A stretch of DNA of 7,214 nucleotides, taken from the NCBI GenBank assembly GCA_045587205.1, contig JAZNBV010000037.1, positions 1 through 7,214 of the forward strand. Direction: 5' to 3'. Under the pieces are notes generated by a model. The model saw only the letters and a list, made by a program, of their open reading frames with translations. It had not been told where the DNA came from and made no database searches. A program made the position numbers and the translations under genes. Position 1 is the stretch's first letter, and each line of letters starts with the position of its first letter. This stretch comes from SIG78 sp045587205. Its GTDB lineage: Bacteria > Verrucomicrobiota > Lentisphaeria > Victivallales > Victivallaceae. Positions 6,617 to 7,214 of this stretch are shown piece after piece.

Positions 6617-7214
6617 CGCCGTTGTAATCCCAATACTCTGTCGGCATAGTTTTATAAACGATATATTCACTGTGGCTATCGGCAAAAACCGCACAGAAAC
6701 CCTTGCTGTGACGCAAAGATAAATAACTGTAAACGCCACCTGTAATCACCGTTTCGCCGTCAACTGTTTCCGTAACGCCCCTGCCCGCAGCATCTTTGCC
6801 GATATAATATTTGCAGGCATCGGCAACCGTGATGAACCCCGACGGATTTTTTATTTTATTCACCGTCAGACCGTACCAGAGCATATCCTCTTTTTTTCTG
6901 AACTCCGGATCGCGGCAAACAGTCTGATTTATACCATAACTCAAGGTGACATTTTGCCGGAGATCATTTGTGCATTTCCAGATATTTCCGGAAGAATCAT
7001 CCACATAACCGGCAATGCTGTTATACCAGCGGTTGTTGGCGTAAACCGGTACAGTACAGCCGAATTCACCGGCATAATTCAAATATCCGATCCCCACCTG
7101 CCGCACACTGTTCATACAACTGCTGGTGCGCGCCGTATTCCTTGCCGAATTCAACGCCGGCAGCAGCATTGCCGCCAATATGGCAATAATGGCAATAACT
7201 ACCAATAATTCAAT
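6597..7214 (-). CDS. Type II secretion/type IV pilin-like pseudopilin (5' end cut by window edge)
   Basis: The visible 205 residues begin inside the prepilin N-terminal helix, IELLVVIAIIAILAAMLLPAL. The second visible residue is the conserved Glu5 of the mature pilin, so only the short basic leader, the cleavage Gly and a few residues are missing; the TTG at 7205 is internal and not the start. The hydrophobic helix anchors the protein in the inner membrane before assembly by a type II secretion or pilus system. The C-terminal region has RHSKGFCAVFADSH (168-181), an H-X9-D motif (His169, Asp179) like the H-X9-DG motif of processing-associated pseudopilins, but with Ser in place of Gly. Six Cys are visible in the globular part. 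Such proteins are very abundant in Lentisphaerota and Planctomycetota, with mostly unknown individual roles. The TAA at 6599-6597 lies inside the lipoprotein gene, suggesting coupled expression. Confidence 0.88.
   Translation of the reverse strand: MELLVVIAIIAILAAMLLPALNSARNTARTSSCMNSVRQVGIGYLNYAGEFGCTVPVYANNRWYNSIAGYVDDSSGNIWKCTNDLRQNVTLSYGINQTVCRDPEFRKKEDMLWYGLTVNKIKNPSGFITVADACKYYIGKDAAGRGVTETVDGETVITGGVYSYLSLRHSKGFCAVFADSHSEYIVYKTMPTEYWDYNGDAYKDI

Noticed and set aside
6617..6739. Longer N-terminus for the binding lipoprotein (41 extra residues)
   Set aside because: It would bury the lipoprotein signal peptide internally and overlap the conserved C-terminus of the pseudopilin; the Met at 6616 gives a standard signal with a lipobox.

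Overview
The window reads as ordinary, gene-dense chromosome from a bacterium that is probably a member of the Lentisphaerota or the wider Planctomycetota-Verrucomicrobiota group. The main clue is the gene at the right edge, a type IV pilin-like protein with an N-terminal IELLVV...LLPAL segment and a degenerate C-terminal H-X9-DG motif; that kind of pseudopilin is greatly expanded in these phyla. The phylum is inferred from gene style only, since no rRNA or marker gene is present.

There are two convergent blocks. The left block (1-3334, plus strand) holds the 3' end of an unidentified gene, a PIG-L/LmbE-type deacetylase, a strong intrinsic terminator (1206-1239), an M20-family amidohydrolase of the Acy1L2/AbgB kind, and a Sir2-family NAD-dependent deacylase. 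Three consecutive genes thus encode enzymes that remove acyl groups from nitrogen, by three unrelated chemistries. The terminator separates the first pair of genes from the M20-Sir2 pair.

The right block (3335-7214, minus strand) is a tight operon read from right to left: pseudopilin (cut by the window edge), a BtuF/FecB-like lipoprotein binding protein, a radical SAM enzyme, a FecCD/BtuC-type permease, and its ATPase. All junctions are short or overlapping: 20 bp overlap, 3 nt gap, 4 nt gap and an ATGA overlap. This is a complete high-affinity importer for a cobalamin, heme or iron-chelate type ligand, with a radical SAM enzyme of pyruvate-formate-lyase-activase style inserted between its binding protein and permease. 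That embedded enzyme is the most interesting item here, because it suggests that the imported molecule, or a protein depending on it, is chemically modified after uptake.

The two blocks meet with no intergenic base: the two TGA stop codons abut as the palindrome TGATCA at 3332-3337, and no terminator is visible on either strand there. No stretch without a gene exceeds about 75 bases. No tRNA, rRNA, CRISPR array, insertion sequence or phage gene was found.
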